The notes below the pieces were generated by a model. It worked only from the letters and a program-made list of their open reading frames with translations. It was not told where the DNA came from and ran no database searches. Positions 46,223 to 57,456 of a stretch of DNA of 64,000 nucleotides are shown in pieces. How positions within the stretch are numbered: the first letter of the stretch is position 1; every line of letters starts with the position of its first letter. The stretch lies in contig NC_079147.1 in NCBI RefSeq assembly GCF_945859685.1, forward strand, positions 128,582,238-128,646,237, in the 5' to 3' direction. Position numbers and translations under genes: made by a program. Source of the DNA: Eupeodes corollae. Its lineage: Eukaryota; Arthropoda; Insecta; Diptera; Syrphidae.

Positions 46223-46860
46223 AGACATCATGATTATCATGACAGCGCTTCCAGAAGGGTATCCGTTGTTCAGTAAAATGTTGTTGATCGTGTTTTTATT
46301 ATTAACGTGGTAGTCAATGTCACTTATAGAGAGAACTCTTCTTATAAGATTGTTAGCCGTATTTATGATAGTTTGTTTTGGGTGTTTTGAGTTAAAGTTA
46401 ATGATCCTTCCTGATGAAATTGGTTTTTGAAACCGCTGCATATCATCAACGCCAACAACACCATGAACCAAAAAACTGACATGGAAGAGATAAGCCCTCA
46501 ATACAAACACTTATTAGAGAGTACGAGAAATACAATCTTCTAACAATATGATCTTTTAAAACTAATTTTTCTATGCCTGTTACTTGTCAGTTGAACTTTG
46601 TGTAGTTATGTCTAACTTTTAATTTTTGTAAAAATAGTTGTGAATTAAATGATTCTATTCTTAAGTGCAATATTCATGTAACAAGTGCAAGTTTTCATTG
46701 TTTTTTAATGTTATAAAATTGTAACTAATTTATTAATGCAAAATATAGATTAATTGCCACACCTGATGATGTTCATAGACATGAACGAAACGTCGTGACA
46801 ACATAAATAATTGTTTTTTCATTGACCTAAAGCCCGTCATTAATATTTGCATCACTTTGA
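46223..46860. mobile_element. Penelope-like element, inverted 5' part joined to its 3' end
   Basis: Minus strand, 46430-46230: ISSGRIINFNSKHPKQTIIN followed by TANNLIRRVLSISDIDYHV, the region between RT and the GIY-YIG endonuclease in Penelope-like elements. Plus strand, 46430-46540: HIINANNTMNQKTDMEEISP then a stop, resembling the C-terminal end of Penelope proteins. The two halves are head to head, with a junction at about 46428. The non-coding 3' part that follows holds a hammerhead-like motif at 46754-46801. RT core and most of the endonuclease are absent. Confidence 0.6.
46754..46801 (+). ncRNA. Hammerhead-ribozyme-like motif
   Basis: CTGATGA (46763-46769) is followed by a perfect 6-bp stem GTTCAT/ATGAAC with loop AGAC (46771-46786), then GAAAC (46787-46791) and GTC (46792-46794), the possible cleavage triplet. 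TTGCCAC and GTGACAA could form stem I with one mismatch. Departures from the consensus: an extra T before stem II, two bases between stem I and CTGATGA, and no room for a stem III loop. Penelope-like elements are known to carry hammerheads in their terminal repeats. Activity of this copy is doubtful as a monomer. Confidence 0.4.
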
Positions 46861-46939
46861 AAAGGTCATTTCCATCAACAAGCATTCAAAATGTCCGTAA
46901 GGAGTTGAAAAAGCTGTTTTTTTTAATCAAGGGGATTCA

Positions 46940-47680
46940 TTTTTATTTGATGTAAACCTTTTGCAAGGTCAAGTGTTGAAAAATATTGAGCTCGTCCTCA
47001 TTTATCTAATATTTTATCGATATTGGGTATAGGGTGGTTAAATTCGATTGTTTTTTCATTTAATTTTCTATAATCGACTACCATTCGCCATTTTTGTTCA
47101 CCTGAATTATCTATTTTATTTGGGACTACCCAAATAGGTGCATTATAAGGGGAAACACTTTTCCGTATTACAACTTGTTGTAATAAATCATTAACTTGCC
47201 GTTCAATTTGTCTTTCGTGGATTTTAGTATATATATATATTTTACTAAATATCATGCTCAGTCCTAATGCTATGCATAGTTTGTGTTGTTGAAGTAAGTT
47301 TATCACCTTCTTCATAAAAAACATATTTATTTTCATCAATAAATTTTTTTAATTTCTGTGTTTCTTCATATTTTAAATTCTTATCTAATAATTGGCTCAT
47401 TTGCGTTGAGTTGCAACATTCTAGAGTTTGAATTTCTTCATATTCGTATATACTTTTAATTTCTCTCTTTTCGCTGTCATAATTCTCAAAGTATGTTTTA
47501 CTATGATTCCTACAAATTTATATTTCGTATTCTCATCAACTTAGTACTTTAGTTATGATCTCAAATTTTATAATATTTTCATGATTAAGCGATTTTATTT
47601 TGATTGGAACTTTCATTGAAGTTCTCGGATTTTCTATTAGCTGTGACTCATCAACTGTACTTGATGAGACTTAGAAACAA
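46940..47680 (-). mobile_element. Ty3/Gypsy pol fragment (RT start)
   Basis: Minus strand, 47240-46998: IHERQIERQVNDLLQQVVIR, SPYNAPIWVVPNKIDNSGEQ, KWRMVVDYRKLNEKTIEF and HPIPNIDKILDK, the fingers-palm start of Gypsy RT. The frame is clean over this stretch. Upstream (47270-47680) it is degraded, and downstream it stops before the catalytic YxDD. It is closely related to the relic at 700-1430. Confidence 0.8.
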
Positions 47681-48650
47681 AATAAAGGTTTTTGAGGGGT
47701 ATCCTTCGGGAGCAATACCAAAATATGTTTTTCTTATAGAAAAAACCAAATTAAGAACACAAAATTTAGAGATAGTTTAAGAAAAATCACATGTTTTAAC
47801 AAACAAATTTGTATGGGGACTGCTGTTATTTTTCGAATTAATAAAATGAAAAAACGCCTTACGCTAATCAGCTGAAAACCTTGATATAAATCAACTCTTG
47901 GACTCTAGGAGCCAGGAAAGACAAACAGACTGATAGAATCGGGGTACCCACTTTTTTCGACTTGCCTACCGTAGTTCAAAATTGTTTACTGAAGCAAAAC
48001 TTGCCTTATAGTTCCTATATGTCGCCAGTAAAAATCACTTCAATTCTCACTATTTATGTGTGTCAAAAATGTATAATAATAAAATTGAAGTCTAGTTTAA
48101 GGATTTTAAAGGCAACTTAATATAAATTTGATGATCTCTTATTTCAGGTTTCTTCTTAAGAAACAATTTTTATGAAAATAATTAAAAGCATTACTAAAGC
48201 TTTTTTCAAATTCTAAATTGAGTGAATACAAAAATGTTAGTTGTTTTGGACATCAAACCACTTTTTGGTGAATGTCGTTATATTACTAATAAATCTATAG
48301 ATGAAATCTTTACTTATAAGATTTAACTGTATAAGCTTTATGGCTCATATGACCCCCCCTGGATCGCCAGTTGGTCAAAAGTTTATGAATTATACTGAAT
48401 TTCCTATTCATATTATGTTCTTAATCCAGTTCTCAGTGTTAAAAGTAGTACTTTTAGCAACAAAGTTTAAGGAAGTTAAATGCAAATATTGTTTTCATAT
48501 AAAAAAAATAATAATTCAAAATATAATGGGGGTCATATCCTTTTACGCAAGACAATTAGTTTTGAATTGAAGGGAATTCCTACAAAAAAAGCAAACAAAT
48601 TATGGCCCAGGTGGCGAACCCTCTACATACCTTCATCCGTCCAAAGCTTC
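47681..48650. other. Intron sequence, no gene confirmed
   Basis: Possible degraded LINE sequence toward the right end, but nothing that I can name before 48655. Confidence 0.35.
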
Positions 48651-48654
48651 AAAA

Positions 48655-48782
48655 TAATTCGCATGTGCCCCTAAATCAAGTTTAAATCTCTGGGATAGAA
48701 TTAAAACAAGGGCTTTAAAAATGATAGGCGATAGAACTATAATCGAAACATTTACATCCCTAGCACACCGCCGCAATGTTTT
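48655..48782 (+). mobile_element. CR1-like LINE fragment, cut by Jockey-like copy 7
   Basis: Reads SSLNLWDRIKTRALKMIGDR-like residues, then TIIETFTSLAHRRN, matching the region just before the part seen at 13198. It ends abruptly where the T-tail of the Jockey-like copy 7 starts (48781). Confidence 0.6.
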
Positions 48783-50845
48783 TTTTTTCTTTTTTTAATT
48801 CATTTTTATTAATTCAATCTACCCACTATCAAGTGCCGACTACCCACTATCAAGTGCCGATTGAATTTCCACCACAACTGGCTCTCCTGCTTCACCCTAT
48901 CAGTTTGGCCCCGTTCGGACACTGAACTGAAGGAGCTCTATCCACGGTTCGTCGTATGACATCATCTATCTAGAAAGAGGAATGCCTCTGGTGGAATGAA
49001 GACGCTCAAGCGTGCACTTTCAAAATGTTCGTCGTTCCGATAGAATGCACCGGAATGTGACCCCGAACGAGTGCAATGTGACCCCGAACGAGTTTTATTA
49101 CGAAATTGCCAAATCTGTTGATTCGAGCCCCGTTGTATAGGACCCCGTTGTAACAGTAATGCACATAAGAAGATTCGATTGTTAAGGCAACGTTGAACCG
49201 TTTCGTCAGAGCGAAGGTTCCTCTGGCCCTGGTCAGAGCAGTATTTATGTCTGTCGAAACATAAATACTGCTCTAACCAAATACCGCGGTACTTCACTAC
49301 ACTTTTGCTCGCTAATGGCTGCTCGTATAGATCAACGATGACCATCTTGCACCAATTCTTGCACGTATTCCTCGTGGCCCCAGCCAACGGAGTCCGGAAC
49401 AGAATTGTCTCCAACTTCTGGACATTTGTTTTCAGCTTTCAGTAGTCGCAATATCGCTGAATCTTGTCGAAATCAAGCTGCAAGAGAATTCTAATAACCT
49501 CAAACTTTCGGGCCGTTCTGTACGCAATTAGATTGTCGGCGTACGCAATTGTCTTTGTAAGACTACCCATCAGATCGCTGATGCAAATGCTGAAGAAGGT
49601 GAATTCACCGCTCCCTTTTGGAAACCAATTTTAATTGAGAATGTTGTGGTAGAAGTTAAATTGTCACTTTTGACAACAAACTTTCAACCGATAAGCATAT
49701 CATAAAGTATATACAACAATGGCTTGCTTATGCCAATCCTGCTCAGTTTTAGGTAAAGACCCTCTAACCATACGGTGTCAAAGGCTTTTTCCAAATCAAC
49801 CATAACAGCACCTGTGCATTGTTGTTTTGATTTATTCAATTAGATATCAGAAACGAGCTTAGACGCAGCATGAATTGTGTCATTTTGTTGTCCGCAGCCC
49901 ACTTAGTCAGAGCGCTATTAATGATTTTTTAGAAAACTTTACTGATGCTGACGAAGACTTATCGACCGAAGATTTGACGCATGAAACCGCGGTTCTCAGA
50001 TCGGCATTGTGCCATATCATTTCGAAGGTAAAAGTGATTAAGTAGGGCTCTGTTTTCCAGGTCGTGGTTGGGGCGAATGCTAACATTCACCTTGTACACT
50101 TGCTGGAAAGCAGCTCCCACCGCCTCCACTTTTTTCTTCGGATCTTCAATTATGTAAAAGTCATCGTCAAAGATGGCTTCTTCTGGATCTATTTGCGCTG
50201 TCCTGAGTACGTCTCTGTTCTCTTCAGTTCTTTGGAGTTTCAGACACGGATGGTCATTATCGTTCTTTTTACTGAATATCTTGTTGATTTTATTGAATAT
50301 ACTGGGGTCATTGGAATTAACTGACCGGATCTTGCGGTCCCAGTACTTATTAATTGATAACCTGTAGTTCTCCTTAATCAACAGATTGACATTTTTTATT
50401 GATCACTTCAGTGTTCTTACCTTCAAGTCGTGTGGGTCTGTAAGTCGTCTGTACAAGTTTTTGAGTCTTGTCAGTAAGCCACTCTTGTGCTTACGTAGTT
50501 CGTCAATAGTCGCGTTTCTGTAAGCGTCCATTTGGTTCCGTTCTTTGTACTTTTTGTATTGTCCGTTCCATCGTTTGTTTTATTATTTCGTCCATCTGTT
50601 GTAAATGTTGGTCAATTTCTGTATTTGTCAGGTTTCTGTTGTTTGGTGGGGCTATGTCACTCGAACGAAGTTGTCTCGCTAGGGCGTTGGTGAAACGAGT
50701 CCAGCGCATCTTACTGTAATTGTAAGAGTGCTTTGCAACGTATTCCTCCAACTCTGGCCTGTTTTTGTTTTATTTGTTGGACCTTAGGGCAACCCCTATA
50801 GTTAGCCGGGTGCCCTTGGTTTCCACAAAGGACACACAGGGTCAA
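48783..50845 (-). mobile_element. Jockey-like LINE copy 7
   Basis: Minus strand: the ORF1 second knuckle (50845-50755, near-identical to 7080-6990) joined directly to the ORF2 linker (50751-50503: NYSKMRWTRFTNALARQLRS), so the rest of ORF1's end and the endonuclease are deleted. The linker continues to about 49980, with a gap that removes the RT start. The RT middle part (FDTVWLEGLYLKL-like, 49780) follows, then the catalytic site at about 49540, which reads AYADNLIAYRTA with Asn for the second Asp, then the C-terminal part (FYRNDEHFESARLSVFIPP) to 48965 and a shortened 3' UTR with T-tail at 48781-48799. Confidence 0.8.
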
Positions 50846-50872
50846 ATCCTCAACCCGCTCATACCCGTAGCG

Positions 50873-51160
50873 TGATGGTTACTGCATTGGACTATCGTGC
50901 AAGGGGTCTTGGGTTCAATCCCTGCCTATGCCACCTTAATTTAAAAAAGTTTTCACATGTACTGCCTCTTGCGAGCAATTGACAAATCCTCCAAGAGTAA
51001 TTCTTGTCATGAAAAGAGCTTTCCAAAATTAACCGTTCTGATTCGGTATATAAAGTGTAGGTCCCTTCCATCCCTGACAACATTTCCCGCACACAGGAAT
51101 GGTTGAGAGTTGTAAGTCACTAGGCCCTGGTTCTTCATGGACTGTTGCGCCAGCTAATTT
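50873..51160 (+). repeat. tRNA-derived SINE, complete copy
   Basis: Head ACCCGTAGCGTGATGGTTAC with A box, B box GGGTTCAATCCC at 50911-50922, body (ACTGCCTCTTGCGAGCAATT, GTAGGTCCCTTCCATCCCTG), and tail GGACTGTTGCGCCAGC followed by a T/A-rich end. The boxes and the CCTGCCTATGCCACC end of the tRNA-like part indicate RNA polymerase III origin. The parental tRNA is not identified. Confidence 0.85.
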
Positions 51161-51164
51161 ATTT

Positions 51165-51235
51165 TTTTATTTAATAATTATAATTATTATAATAACAATA
51201 ATAATGATAATTATGATAATAATAATATACTTCAT
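51165..51235. repeat. AAT/ATT microsatellite
   Basis: Imperfect AAT, ATT and ATG triplets directly after the SINE tail, probably grown from it. Confidence 0.8.
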
Positions 51236-52441
51236 CAAATACAATTTTGACAGTAGTTGTGGTACATAAGGCTCAAAGGTGCAGAATTGGCTTTGCTAGC
51301 AATTTAATGCCTTAAATCTTGACTTAATTGAAACAAAAAATTAATAAGGTGAATTTTAAATGAAATCAATATACACGCATAGAAAATAATTTCGAACGAA
51401 CGATACTAAAAGATTATATATTTTTAACTATAAAAATGCAAAAATAGTTTGTCCAATGTTGCACAAGTCATTTCAGTCAACATATTGATAATCGGTCAAA
51501 AATAATTTTAAATAAATCCAGCCATTCGGTGTCAAACGTCAGTCGAGAAAAGAACAATAACAAAGCCGTCTGTCAGAGTATTTTGCGTGAAATAACTTAT
51601 ATCTAAATGTTAAGCACCTTTCTATTTATTATTCGTAGAGCGTACATCAATATATTTAATAATTGATGAAAATCTTTTTTACGACTCGAAATCTTTAATA
51701 TGTTCCTATTGACAAAGTTAGATCGCATTTAAGATGGCCGCCGTATAGTCAAAGGGCGCTCTTATTTAAAATCGTCATTTCGTGAACGGTCATTCCGGGA
51801 ACGTTCCCGGACATGATTTGACGTATTTTCCTTGTAGAAGATTGTGTATGCATTGTTTTCATTATTGCTAATTTAATATAGACATATAATACACCCATGT
51901 TATAAATCAAAGCTTAAATTATATGCTTCGTTTTGTTCTTGTTGATTTTATCAAACCTAGAAAAATAATAAAAAATATTTATAGAATTCTGTGCGCTGCC
52001 CTGTTAATATACAAATTTCAAAACAGTATAAGCTAAAAGTTATCATTTTAGCTTGCAATTTTTTTGTCATAAAACCAATTTTGAAATTTGCAACCTTGGT
52101 GATTTTGAGCCATAAACGTATCTATGGAGAATAAACTGAAAGTACCAGAAATAATAAGATCATGCGACTTTAAAGATCTACTTTTAATATTGAAGAGCTT
52201 ACATTTTAATCGGTATCCTTAGATTTGCTCCTTTCATCTATTGTTTGGCTTAGTCTCGAACTAACTGCTCTGTTTCCGACTAGTAACAACTGCTCATAGA
52301 ATAACCTAAATATTGAGGTTTGATAACTAGGTTTTTGTTAAGTTTTAGTTTGCTATGTTACTGTCAGAATTAAAATATTTAAGAATTATTACTTATTGTT
52401 TATCAGGTTTATATAATATCACGTCTGTATATTCTTTGCAG
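51236..52441. other. End of the last intron, with a GC-rich palindrome
   Basis: No transposon coding recognised. CCGGGAACGTTCCCGG at 51795-51810 is a perfect 16-bp palindrome, and AAGATGGCCGCC lies at 51730-51741. The stretch ends with the exon 6 acceptor ATTCTTTGCAG. Confidence 0.5.
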
Positions 52442-53350
52442 GCAAGAAGATCATATCCGGAGCACAATGATCGAAAAACCATACCATCCGTTATAAAAAA
52501 AAATGCATCCAAGCATTTAATGCAACAAATTGAAAATATATCTGACTATAAACATGATTACGATAATAACTGCTCAGTGGAATACTTAAATAATTTTGAA
52601 CATTTATTCTATGAGAATGTTGAAGCCATCAACAGAGATAAAAACATTGGTGGAATTCTGGCTCATGACCAGAAAATTTATAACGCGTGTAAAAAAAACA
52701 GCCAGGTAACTAATAGAGTAAAACCAAGTAGAATACCACTTTTTGATTCAAAAACACTCCATTCAACAAAAGAAAGTCAAAAATCGTTAAGCTTAAGCAA
52801 AGGGAATATACTTACCCAGAACAGTCATTTAAATCAACAAGATTCGCTCACATTTAAAAATAGAGTATCGCTGACTCATGTTAATACCAGCCCCAAAAAA
52901 AAAAACCAGGATCCAAAAACTAAACAAATTTTTCACTTAAAAACTCCACCGAAGTCTAAACTGAATTTCACAAGTAATGAATATATTCAAACAGATAAAA
53001 CAGCTGAATTCACAAAAAAACTTATTCAAAACAAACACTCAGATCCTCTTATAACCTTTCCAATCCGAACCGATAGGGAAAAAAGGCTAAAATTTATTTT
53101 TGATTCAAATGAAAAACTCGTAAGGAAAAGAGATACAAAAACTAAAATGGATACTGAACAAAATAAAGGATATTTGAAGCAATCTGGCGTCAACATGCTT
53201 ATTGGAGGTGTTATCAAAAGCAGTTATAAAAATTCAATAACGAATTCATCAATTAACAACAGTATTGGAGAAAATGAGCCTCTAACTGATGATCATATTG
53301 GAACAGTAAGCAACTTTCGATCTGCACTCTTTGGTTGGTTAAAGATATAA
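52442..53350 (+). CDS. Host gene, last exon (stop at 53348-53350)
   Basis: Acceptor TTCTTTGCAG|GCAAGA in phase 0 fits exon 5. An ATG at 52355 is also in frame upstream, so a shorter alternative transcript starting in the intron is conceivable. 302 codons of Ser/Asn/Lys-rich, mostly unstructured sequence: basic motifs (SPKKKNQDPKTKQIF, TPPKSKLNF), a short hydrophobic turn (SGVNMLIGGVIKSSY) and a conserved-looking end (FRSALFGWLKI, then stop). No domain recognised. The full predicted product is 845 residues. The uninterrupted 909-nt frame in such AT-rich DNA is itself good evidence of selection. Confidence 0.75.
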   Translation, partial: ARRSYPEHNDRKTIPSVIKKNASKHLMQQIENISDYKHDYDNNCSVEYLNNFEHLFYENVEAINRDKNIGGILAHDQKIYNACKKNSQVTNRVKPSRIPLFDSKTLHSTKESQKSLSLSKGNILTQNSHLNQQDSLTFKNRVSLTHVNTSPKKKNQDPKTKQIFHLKTPPKSKLNFTSNEYIQTDKTAEFTKKLIQNKHSDPLITFPIRTDREKRLKFIFDSNEKLVRKRDTKTKMDTEQNKGYLKQSGVNMLIGGVIKSSYKNSITNSSINNSIGENEPLTDDHIGTVSNFRSALFGWLKI

Positions 53351-53689
53351 ACCAGCTAAATAGAATACTAAAATGGTGAAGGGTTTTGAACTACATACTT
53401 TGCGATTTCTTGTAAGATTTTAATGGGCTAATTTAGTTCTTGCATCAAGCAATCTTTCATAAACTGTAATATAATTTTATTAAAACAAGAAAAATATAGC
53501 TTAATCTGAAAATCATCTAGCATTGTGTAAGCGTTTAAATTTGAGCTTGCAGGTCAAATGACAAACAACGAACACGATAATAAGAGACATTCATTTTGGT
53601 TTGGGGCAAAACCCCATTTATTGGGCTTATTTAGAGTGACATATCAAGATACCCTTACCTATAGATCAAAACCTAGCCCAGCTTACAAT

Positions 53690-53695
53690 AATAAA
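53690..53695 (+). terminator. Candidate polyadenylation signal of the host gene
   Basis: AATAAA, 340 bp after the stop codon, the first canonical hexamer that I noticed on the plus strand after the last exon. Confidence 0.4.
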
Positions 53696-53699
53696 CTAG

Positions 53700-54489
53700 A
53701 TTTTTAAGAATTATTAAGTTAAAGGGTAAGTTCAGGAGACCAAGTGTTAACATTAAAATTGTTGTTTTAAGTTAGTGGACTTTCGATGTCTTATATATCA
53801 AGTCGTGTATACCTCAAACACAAACATAACCTTCCAAAAGCATCTGAGGTGACCAGCTAACTATTATTGTACTCAAAAGTATATTTTGTTTGGATCTGTC
53901 CAGAGTTTTACAGTATTTATCTTAATACGCGGCAGGAATTTTAAATATGTGCAAAAGAGAAATATACAGAATATGGTCATCATCGACTTTAGTTCTCTTT
54001 TTATTTGTAAATGACGCTAGTCATTCTATTTCTTGAATTCGGTATGATCATACAAGTAAAATAGTGTGAAAATCACTATTCATCTAAAGAAAAAATTCGA
54101 CAAGCTAAAACCCGGATACAAAATGGAAAAGGAAATCTAGCACACCTCATTCTCATACCTGTTTGAAACACTGACATACCCCCGAAATTTCAACATACCA
54201 TCCAACCACAACCTAAAACGTCGTCCTCGTCGTCATAGTTGCAGTCGACTAGAACTCTTTGCATTTATATATGTATCTACTATATCTATTTTCTTTCTTT
54301 TAGTTTCAGATTTCAGTATTTTCAGCTTTGGAGATGATTGTTGATTTTGATTTCAGTGCAAAGCAGGTTTTGGTTTGTTTTTTTTCAGCCTACAAATAAT
54401 ATGAATTTTGAAATTTTTGCTTGCTTGCCAGCGTATGTTACATACATTTTTATTTTTTTTCAGATAAGTACTAAACAAGCTTAGTATTT
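53700..54489. other. Intergenic, no gene seen
   Basis: Between the host gene end and the P-like relic. No terminal inverted repeat of a P element could be identified here. Confidence 0.4.
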
Positions 54490-56373
54490 GTATTTTCTAA
54501 GACATGAACATGAACACGGTACGGGTACCGTGCTAAATGCAGTATTTCTTCCTGTAGTGCTAAGACGCACATGATCCGGAAACAATGATCTTTTTAAGGA
54601 TGCTTGTAAATTAGAAGATGATCTTCCAAATAATCTCTATGTTTGTGAGATTCATTTAGAAAAAATTGTATATTAAAAAAATATCTTAAAAAGAGTCTAT
54701 TACTAGCTAATATCTTGGCAGTAATTCTTTTAATTCTTTGGACTCAAAAACGTATTTGAAACCTAATATTTCATCTGAAAAACTTGAACCTTACTTCAGT
54801 TTTAATCATTTTGGATGGAAATACTTCTACTGCAGTGAGTGTTGAGAATTCCACAGAAAAAAATGAACAAGACTATAAAAAGAAAATTTTGCAATTAAAG
54901 CATTCAAAAAAAATATATTCTTTGAACACAAATTGAGGATCGTGAGAAAACAAAGCAATTAAAAAAGCTTCAAAAGAAAAATTAAAGTAGGAAGTTTCTC
55001 AAATAAAATAAATAAAGCAAAAAACACAAAAACAATTCAAATTTAATGGATTCATTGCCTTTGATAAGCAAAAATGCAAGATTTTTAAAAACTTTTTTTT
55101 AATGCTGTTCTTATAACTTTATGAGGGAAACTAGTGATTTGTATCTTCCTCATCCTACTTCTTCCTGTCTACAGGTTATCACGAAGAAGTTTTATCAAAA
55201 ATAAAGACAAATTTGATCAATTACCTGAATTCAGTAGAAATGTAGTACTTACTTTTGAAGAAATGTCTATTGAAGGTAAACTATTTCTGTATGATTAGGG
55301 GACTTGCTTCAATTTTAAATATGTTTTGAACTATGTTGTGAGTCTTTGTCTCGCTCTGGAATTGAAGCAAGAGGTAAGATGCTTAGATGCAGAAGACTTG
55401 GAAGACTTGGAAGACTTCATCAAGTCCAAGCCTGTTTACAAAAGCGGTAAAAAAAACGACAAACATTTGTTTGTTCACGAATGTTTTGATGCACCTCATC
55501 TAGTGGAATTTATCCGAAGAAACCTTATATCTTCATATTTGTAGCTTCTTAATGGAGCTGTTTTTAGCTGGGACGTTGTGTTGTGACTTGTGAGGGAACT
55601 ATACGCTATTGACTCACAGAACCTTGTAAGAGCATGTCCAAAAATCAGCTAAGCACACGTGGACCCCACAAATTTTCAAAAATTTCTTTAAGCTTGGCCA
55701 CTCAAGTTTTTTCAAACAGTGTTCATTGGGAATTTTTGCAATGCGTGAAGCTTCTGCTTTTTCAAAAAACGATAAAAGAAAGGCCAAATCAACATTAAAT
55801 GTTTTCAAAAAAATTATTACACTATTTGACGCAACGCGAACAAAATAGATTCTAATGTATTTGAAATTCAATCAATTATTGCCAAAATTATTAATTATTT
55901 GCCAAAATTATTTCACTCAATCTACATTTTGCTTTGTTGTTGTAAATAATACAAACGAAGAGCCGATACAGCCGCAAACTTTAATCCGCACTTTGACATG
56001 ATAAGTTGTCTTGATTCAGCCATCTAGCTCAACAACTGCAAAAAAAAACATGTCCATTCGTTATTTTTCAGGATACTGTTCTTATAAACTATTCAAATTG
56101 ATGAAAGAACCATGCCATAATTGCACTAAAACATTAATTAAAACAGATAAATCACTAACTGAAAATTCTGTATTTCTTATTCATCATAAAGACCTAAATT
56201 CAGAATCAGACTTCGGTAAATTATTTCCACCTTCCAATGAGTGTTTTGAAATTTTCAAGCTTCAAATATGTACATTTTTTCGAAAACATATATGTATGTA
56301 CATACAGAAAAAATCCTCAAATTATCAACATAAGAATTAATAAAGTATCTTTAGCCATTACAGAAACAGAGTT
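54490..56373 (+). pseudogene. P-element-like (THAP) transposase relic, left part
   Basis: P transposases combine a THAP zinc finger with an RNase H-like catalytic fold interrupted by a GTP-binding insertion. Legible parts: ACKLEDDLPNNLYVCEIHLE (54596-54660, THAP end), YLKPNISSEKL (54750s), VVLTFEEMSIEGKLFLYD (55245-55300, first catalytic region), KHLFVHECFDAPHLVEFIRR (55460-55520, the conserved PHLxK-type block), FKQCSLGIFAMREASAFS (55715-55765), and YFSGYCSYKLFKL with ELTENSVFLIHHKD-type sequence (56060-56200). The frame changes several times and stops abound. At 56373 it is cut by the Gypsy provirus, and a clean frame (INKVSLAITETEF) resumes on the far side at 63597. Confidence 0.7.
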
Positions 56374-56830
56374 TGTTATGCCTGACTTAGAGGTTCAGAC
56401 AAATTCAAAGGAATGTATCTTCAGGCCAGGTTTCTATTAGGTTGGGTACTCCCCCTGGTGTTTCCGTCCGACGTTTTCTTTTTATCTTCTTTGATGAATA
56501 TTTTAAATGATGTGTGTAGTTAACACTATCACACTAGAAACAAGAAACTTCCCTTTTCTTTACTTGAACGACAAATTTAATTGAAAGTGAAAAATTTGTT
56601 TCTTTATTTTGAATATATTTATTTATTAACTTGAATGATCGACGACAATAATACTTTAACGTTCTGAGTTCTAATAAGCCACCTTTGTTTGTTTTACACC
56701 TCTATATATAGCTAGATTGTGCTGACAAATACATAAAATATTTCATGGAAATTCAAGTAACCTAATTATAAATATTTTTATGATGACTTTGCGTCTGGGA
56801 ATAATAATAATATGCATGACATCCATAACA
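56374..56830 (-). repeat. 3' LTR of the provirus
   Basis: Begins TGTTATGC and ends CATAACA on the plus strand (TG...CA). On the element's strand there is a TATA-like CTATATATAG (56711-56702) and an AATAAA (56608-56603). Identical in limits to the right LTR core. Confidence 0.9.
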
Positions 56831-56843
56831 CGTCCCCCTTTTA
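56831..56843 (-). promoter_or_regulatory. Polypurine tract
   Basis: On the minus strand AAAAGGGGGACG lies directly before the 3' LTR start, the normal place for priming plus-strand DNA synthesis. Confidence 0.75.
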
Positions 56844-56850
56844 GACACAT

Positions 56851-57447
56851 CTAAGGATACTTTATCCTGAGATTGGTTTTAGGTGTTCTTAGCTCCAGGG
56901 CCTCTGCTGATGTACTCATGTGGCTGTCATCTCGGACTGTTACTGTCATTTCTGGGTTGGTTCGATGCCTTTTGTTAAAACATCTATTAAATAACGATAT
57001 AGTGGTCCTTCCACCCGATCCACATTTCCACATAGTATAACCAATTAATAAGATTATTATCACTCCAGATATAGACATCAGAACTCCTTGTGATCGCTCT
57101 GGTATTGCTTCAAATGTTTTTGCCCAAAAGCTCCTTTGATTTTGAATTTCTGATGAGAGATCCTGTAACTCATGAATATCATTTGCTGTTATTTTCGACA
57201 TTGGTTCTTGATATATTGTTACTTCTCGCAGCTTGATATTTATGCAACAATCTTCGAGATCCCCATATGAGTGTTTGTCATTTAATGGTAGTTCTGCATC
57301 AATATCTAATGTTTTAATTGTTGTATCGTACGTTTCTAATACGCCACTCCTATTAATTGTTATTATTCCAGACCCTACTAAATTCCCACGTTCTGTTTCA
57401 TTTTTACATTTACAATTATATTTAGTTTCTTCAGTGATTGTATACAA
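56851..57447 (-). pseudogene. env, C-terminal part (ectodomain end, transmembrane segment, tail)
   Basis: Continues in the same frame as 58644-57457 after a single stop codon (57459-57457), so the two pieces were one gene. It contains further Cys residues of the ectodomain, a strongly hydrophobic membrane segment (VLMSISGVIIILLIGYTMW, about 57095-57035) and a basic/Ser-Thr cytoplasmic tail. The product would be a membrane fusion glycoprotein of the baculovirus-F type. The stop leaves any product without its membrane anchor. Confidence 0.8.
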
Positions 57448-57456
57448 ATAAGTATT

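Noticed and set aside
50873..50945. A tRNA gene, from clear A and B box sequences
   Set aside because: The same tRNA-like head recurs with a fixed 200-bp body at several loci, so it is a tRNA-derived SINE. No complete cloverleaf was evident.
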